The notes beneath the pieces are model-generated. The model worked only from the letters and a program-made list of their open reading frames with translations. It ran no database searches and was not told the origin of the DNA. A stretch of 64,000 bases of DNA, from positions 1,736,001-1,800,000 of the forward strand of contig JAHLEZ010000016.1 of assembly GCA_020726505.1 (NCBI GenBank), read 5' to 3'. Of this stretch, positions 61,470 to 64,000 are shown in pieces. Every line of letters starts with the position of its first letter. Within the stretch, counting starts at the first letter, position 1. This DNA is from Leptodontidium sp. MPI-SDFR-AT-0119 (taxonomy: Eukaryota > Ascomycota > Leotiomycetes > Helotiales > Leptodontidiaceae). The translations under genes were made by a program, and so were the position numbers.

Positions 61470-62540
61470 TTAGTGGCACACGTCATGGCCTCTAGAAAGC
61501 GTACCGACCTGTTTTTCGACTTACAAAAGGAGCATAACGTTAGTAAGGCTACTGGAAAGCAGTGGAAGGTTATACTTAACAGTAGAATACGTTAGAACGC
61601 GTCTTTTTACATAATTCAATGCGCTTTAGCCTTACGAGAGGCTCTCGATATGTACGCCTATAAATTACGATTTTCTAAGCTTCCTATCGACGTCGAAATA
61701 TACTAAAACGACTACCTTAGCAAAGGCGAATAGGAGACTCTTGCTTTAATAGCACAACACCTAGAGCCTCTATTCCACTTTACCAAAGGCCTTAAGGGGA
61801 ATCATAATCTACAGGAGGGGGGGAAACAAGCCTTACATAATGCTTTATAAGAGACTCTTCCTATATTTAAGTATATACTTACTCACTTTGAGAATCTTAA
61901 ACCTAAGGCAAAGAATAGCGATTTTAACAACTACGAAGGCATACAAAGCTTTATTATATACGCCTAAGGAAAGACTAAAGAATATTGCACCAAAACAAAC
62001 GCCTTAATAGCGTAGATGGCGGCTCTAATACTCCACCCCCGATAGAAATGGACCTACTTTAATTAATAGTGAAGTGGCCCCTCTATAGCTCGATTCGTTA
62101 AGGAAGGCAAAACAAACCTCAAGGCCTTATGGCTGCGGGAATACAAGCAAATAGAGGGGTCTGCCACTAGAGCTAAGGTATCCCCGGAGCCGTTGGCTCG
62201 TAGGTCTTATATAAAGTCAGTTCTTAATTAATTAGCTCTTACCTTACCTTTTGGCTTAATTTAGAGTAGGTCTTTAGCTCGTAAAGATTAGTTAACTTAG
62301 TATCTTGAAGAGGTATTAATAGATCAGCCTCTTATAGAGTATTAGTTATTAAAAAAAGCCAAGTAGCCACAGTTATATAAAATAGCGTTTGATTTCCTTT
62401 CTGTCCTTACGATAAGCTCTGAGTATAAGCGTGTCTTTTCTTCTTACGCTTTATAAACTACTCCACAGAGCTCTAATTTAAGTAGTAAAATGCTTTAGCA
62501 CTAGGAATACCTCAAAAACTAGTAGAAAAAAGGTGCTATT
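61470..62540 (+). pseudogene. hAT transposase, decayed
   Basis: With stops ignored, the plus strand reads RVTSFFDLQKEHN-like sequence, then IIQCALALREALDMYAYKLR, LALIAQHLEPLFHFTKGL, IFKYILTHFENLKPKAKN, MAALILHPR and LWLREYKQIEGSA. It ends in the hAT C-terminal dimerisation region (PQLYKIAFDFLSVLTISSEY, KRVFSSYAL). Stops at Trp and Gln positions fit C-to-T/G-to-A decay. Terminal repeats were not delimited, though repeated AATCAGCTGA motifs lie at 62640-62710, downstream of the gene. Confidence 0.7.
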
Positions 62541-62999
62541 CAAATAGAGACTTATTAAAACGCTACACTTCTTGACTTTAGTAAATAGAAAATCATAGTA
62601 CTAGCTTTTAAGCGCTTATAAGCTAGTCCCCATAAGTCAATCAGTTGTTGTTTTGCTGTAAGCCAATCAGCTGAAGTTTTGGCTCAGCTGATTAGCTGAC
62701 TGACTGACTTATTAGATGCTCTGAACGAGACATTAATGAAAAGAAGTAATATATTAGTTAACTAAAAAAGAAGCATCTTAAGCTCGTATATAAATTCGAG
62801 ATAATTAATACTATAGTAGTTTTTCAACTAATTCTTTAATGAAAGAAGAAACTAATGATTTCCTAAGCTAAGTAATAAGAATCAAATATATAAAATTAAT
62901 ATTATAATTCTTATAATCCCCTAACCTTTATTTAAAAATGTTTCATACTTAATATATATAAAAAATATATAAAAGCTAATATATCTATATATATATATT
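62541..62999. other. AT-rich gap between hAT relic and Copia LTR
   Basis: It contains subterminal-type repeats of the hAT relic (62640-62710) and a run of TATATA near 62955-62998. No gene. Confidence 0.4.
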
Positions 63000-63515
63000 T
63001 GTTGGTATCTAACTAAGGTTCGATACCTGATATCAGGGTGACAAAGAATATAACAAGTGAAGTTTGATTAAGTATATTCCGTGTGTCCCTTTTGTACGAA
63101 AGGGAAAGCTACCTTAAATACACTAAGTACTAAACCCTGTAGCTCGTATAAGTATTGCTCGTACGAAACTAGGAGGTAAGGTATGAAACTAAGCTTCATT
63201 TGGCTAGGAGAGACGACTATCTTTGGAAGCTGTTAGAGTAAGAGAATGCCCCTTAGCTAAGGCTATCCCAACACTGGCAACTCTTCTTTTGTTAGAAGAA
63301 AAACTCTCCTACCTTCCTTCTTTCTCCTCTGTACGAAGGAAACTAATGGAGATTTCCCTTAATCGATCTGTTGTTGGATTATCGTTGGACAGTTGGTCGT
63401 TAGATAGTCGATCGTCGTATTAGATATTATTTGTTTGGTCGAAAAATGTATAACTATTGTTTCGTACGGTATTTAAATGAGTGACTGAAGTGAAATAAAA
63501 AACACGCATTTGACA
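63000..63515 (-). mobile_element. Probable Copia LTR
   Basis: The segment between the Copia polyprotein end (63580) and AT-rich DNA begins TGTTGGTATCTAAC and ends CGCATTTGACA, with TG...CA ends and about 516 bp. Several CGTACGA or TCGTACG motifs recur inside. The second LTR is outside the window, so the boundaries are provisional. Confidence 0.5.
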
Positions 63516-63579
63516 AATGAAATCATCGTATCGTACGATGTTATTCCTCCCCTGGCTCTACTTTCTTTTCCCTCTTAAC

Positions 63580-63960
63580 CTATCCTTCTACTCGTACGAC
63601 AATTTGATTGTTATTAATCAGCTTTTCCAGGCTTTTGTTCGGGTTTGGCTTCGTCATCGCATCCGCCGGGTTGTCTTGACTATTGATCTATCGGATTTCT
63701 GTAAGTTCTCGTCGTTTGTACGATTGACGTAAAGCTATGATATCGATCATTAGCCGCTTCTCTTTTGTAGTGCCGAGCTTCACGAGGCATTCGTATAGCG
63801 AGAACGAGTCTGTATAAATAACGATTAGGATCGCTAGTATCTTAAGCCGCGACGTGATAATATCAATCGTACTCTTTACCGCGATTGCCATGTCAACCCC
63901 GTTAACCATACCGTAGATCTCGGAAGCTAAGACACTTCGTGTTACTCGTTTACTCTTTGT
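63580..63960 (-). pseudogene. Ty1/Copia RNase H domain, 3' end of polyprotein
   Basis: The minus strand reads MVNGVDMAIAVKSTIDII, AILIVIYTDSFSLYECLVKL, KRLMIDIIALRQSYKRRELT, then a stop where Trp is expected, and SQDNPADAMTKPNPNKSLEK to a stop at 63580. This is the C-terminal RNase H of a Copia element continuing to the right of the window. Only one premature stop is seen in this part, so it is younger than the Gypsy relic. Confidence 0.75.
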
Positions 63961-64000
63961 ACTACTCTAATGAAATAGATTTCTAGAAAGAAGAAACGAG

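Overview
The window comes from a filamentous ascomycete (Pezizomycotina). Protein-coding genes are split by short GT-AG introns of about 46-170 bp. The gene families are typical of that group: a non-reducing polyketide synthase (NR-PKS) with a SAT domain, a Zn2Cys6 regulator, a DMATS prenyltransferase, HET-domain proteins, a 2EXR protein and a LaeA-like methyltransferase. Large AT-rich tracts hold transposon genes full of stop codons of the C-to-T/G-to-A kind, which suggests repeat-induced point mutation (RIP). Every intron model was read by eye and kept only if exon lengths sum to an intact frame.

Region 1 (1-20.8 kb) is a secondary-metabolite gene cluster. In order it holds an NR-PKS (SAT-KS-AT, running off the left edge), an EthD-domain protein, a class II O-methyltransferase, a secreted DUF3237 protein, an FAD monooxygenase carrying a 1-nt frameshift, 3.4 kb of nested DNA transposons, an 877-residue Zn2Cys6 regulator, an AIF/FSP1-type NAD(P)H oxidoreductase and a DMATS-family prenyltransferase. 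The set fits a methylated, oxidised and prenylated aromatic polyketide; this is inference. The same palindrome class, TCGG-N3-CCGA, sits in the O-methyltransferase promoter, the DUF3237/monooxygenase promoter and the FSP1/DMATS promoter. A wider-spaced relative sits in the PKS/EthD promoter. This ties the two halves together across the transposons.

Region 2 (22.4-38.3 kb) is an AT-rich transposon graveyard. It holds a decayed Ty3/Gypsy element (LTR-like start, gag zinc knuckle, protease, start of RT). A clean 506-bp TRIM-like element and a Fot1/pogo-like element have inserted into it, and a decayed PiggyBac transposase lies between its gag and protease. The final 5 kb could not be classified.

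Region 3 (38.9-60.5 kb) is an accessory island of incompatibility or innate-immunity type genes. It holds an ankyrin-HET fusion, a protein joining a STAND-type fungal N-terminal domain to a complete E2 ubiquitin-conjugating enzyme, a second HET protein, a 2EXR gene with a premature stop, a C2H2 gene with a frameshift, and an intact LaeA-like methyltransferase. Fot1-like, Tc1/mariner, MULE and MITE sequences are scattered through it, and one Fot1-like copy splits an open frame immediately upstream of the E2 fusion. The E2 fusion is the strongest candidate for something undescribed.

Region 4 (61-64 kb) holds a decayed hAT transposase and the 3' end and LTR of a Ty1/Copia element on the minus strand.
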